A stretch of DNA of 6,483 nucleotides from Desulfosarcina sp. (lineage in GTDB: Bacteria > Desulfobacterota > Desulfobacteria > Desulfobacterales > Desulfosarcinaceae). The notes below the pieces were generated by a model. It was not told where the DNA came from, ran no database searches, and saw only the letters and a list, made by a program, of their open reading frames with translations. Position 1 is the first letter of the stretch; each line of letters opens with the position of its first letter. The DNA lies in the NCBI GenBank assembly GCA_030642405.1, contig DAOWNV010000166.1, forward strand, positions 1-6,483, read 5' to 3'. Position numbers and translations under genes: made by a program. Below are positions 5,836-6,483 of this stretch, one piece after another.

Positions 5836-6483
5836 TTGGCACATAGAAAAAGTTCACTAAAACTGATTTTAGTAAGTTTACTGGTTCTGCTCGTTTGTAT
5901 CCCTGCGGTTTGGTTGGCGATCATTCGCATGGAAGGAGAGGCACCTTTTCTTGAAATTGCGCTTGAATCGGATTTTATCGGTTCGATGCGAGAAATCAGT
6001 ATTTCGGTTGACGATTCAGGTAGCGGTGTACGAAAAATCTGGATGAGTCTTTTGGTGGACGGGCGAGAAGTGGACATCCTGCAGAGGACTTTCCCGTCAG
6101 CGGGTTTTTTTGTTGGGGGGAAAGAAAAGTCGGTACAGTTAAAAACAACGATATCCCCGGAAACCTTGAAATTGACAGATGGCAAGGGTGTCATTCGGGT
6201 GGCTGCATGGGATTACTCGTTAAAGAATTGGGGTAAAGGAAACCGTAATTATCTCGAAAGGGAAATTCAAATTGACACCAAACCACCGGCGATTGAAGTC
6301 ATCAGCCGAATGCATAATATTGCCCAGGGCGGGGGAGGTGTAGCACTTTATCGCCTTTCGGAAGATTGCCCGATAAGCGGTGTCTCGGTGGGTGAACAAT
6401 TTTATCCCGGGTACGCCGGCCATTTCAAGGATCCAACCATTCACATGGTCTTTTTTGCATTGGATTACCGACTGGGCAAAGGA
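5836..6483 (+). CDS. Envelope-anchored protein, probable N-terminal part of an M23-family peptidase (cut by window edge)
   Basis: An open frame of exactly 216 codons runs off the right edge. It starts with TTG at 5836, preceded by AAGGA (5825-5829) with a 6-nt spacer. The first in-frame ATG (codon 32) would remove the membrane helix, so TTG is preferred. A short basic tip (AHRKSSLK) is followed by a hydrophobic helix at about 10-30, a signal anchor placing the rest in the periplasm. Residues 53-80 (REISISVDDSGSGVRKIWMSLLVDG) look like an Ig-like beta domain. Residues 119-195 include AAWDYSLKNWGKGN, IDTKPPAIEVIS and VGEQFYPGYAG. As I recall the family, these mark the N-terminal part of Desulfobacterota/Geobacter-type M23 (LytM-like) peptidases. 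The catalytic zinc motifs would be downstream, so peptidase activity is inferred. It is transcribed divergently from the LPS operon. Confidence 0.8.
   Translation, partial: MAHRKSSLKLILVSLLVLLVCIPAVWLAIIRMEGEAPFLEIALESDFIGSMREISISVDDSGSGVRKIWMSLLVDGREVDILQRTFPSAGFFVGGKEKSVQLKTTISPETLKLTDGKGVIRVAAWDYSLKNWGKGNRNYLEREIQIDTKPPAIEVISRMHNIAQGGGGVALYRLSEDCPISGVSVGEQFYPGYAGHFKDPTIHMVFFALDYRLGKG

Noticed and set aside
5754..6194. 146-codon minus-strand open frame
   Set aside because: It is antisense to the plus-strand membrane-anchored gene, has a low-complexity Ser/Thr-rich composition, and would span the divergent promoter region.
6220..6444. 74-codon minus-strand open frame
   Set aside because: It lies antisense to the M23-like reading frame, which has recognisable motifs there; no independent support.

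Overview
The window looks like chromosomal DNA of a Gram-negative bacterium, most likely a deltaproteobacterium of the Desulfobacterota (Desulfobacterales-like). The grounds are the gene order, a metal-type (Aquifex-like) KDO8P synthase, a long-form HPF, and a divergent M23-type envelope protein of a kind I associate with Desulfobacterota and Geobacter-like genomes. The lineage is an inference from gene content; no rRNA or other marker gene is present.

Minus strand, 5663 down to 1: a tightly packed run in the order kdsA - kdsC - lptC - lptA - lptB - rpoN - hpf - ptsN. The last gene is cut by the left window edge. It matches the E. coli kdsD-kdsC-lptC-lptA-lptB-rpoN-hpf-ptsN cluster, with kdsA in the place of kdsD. 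Gaps are very small from kdsA to rpoN: 9 nt, a 4-nt TTGA overlap, a 20-nt overlap, 31 nt and 1 nt. There is then a 119-nt leader before hpf and 35 nt before ptsN. The first half makes the Kdo sugar of the LPS inner core (KdsA, KdsC) and moves LPS to the outer membrane (LptC, LptA, LptB). The second half is regulatory: sigma-54, the ribosome hibernation factor and the EIIA of the nitrogen PTS.

5664-5835: a 172-nt divergent intergenic region with candidate promoters in both directions, a 9-bp near-perfect tandem repeat and a 13-bp palindrome. It contains no gene.

Plus strand, 5836 to the right edge: the first 216 codons of an envelope-anchored protein that starts with TTG behind a good ribosome binding site. 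It is probably the N-terminal part of an M23-family peptidase; the catalytic domain would lie beyond the window.

I found no mobile elements, CRISPR arrays, tRNAs or rRNAs, and no convincing new system. This is mostly a conserved housekeeping locus. The points most worth a second look are a GNRA-capped hairpin that would cover the hpf Shine-Dalgarno, the non-ATG starts at lptC, lptA and the M23-like gene, the Cys-type KdsA, and the repeat structure in the divergent promoter region.
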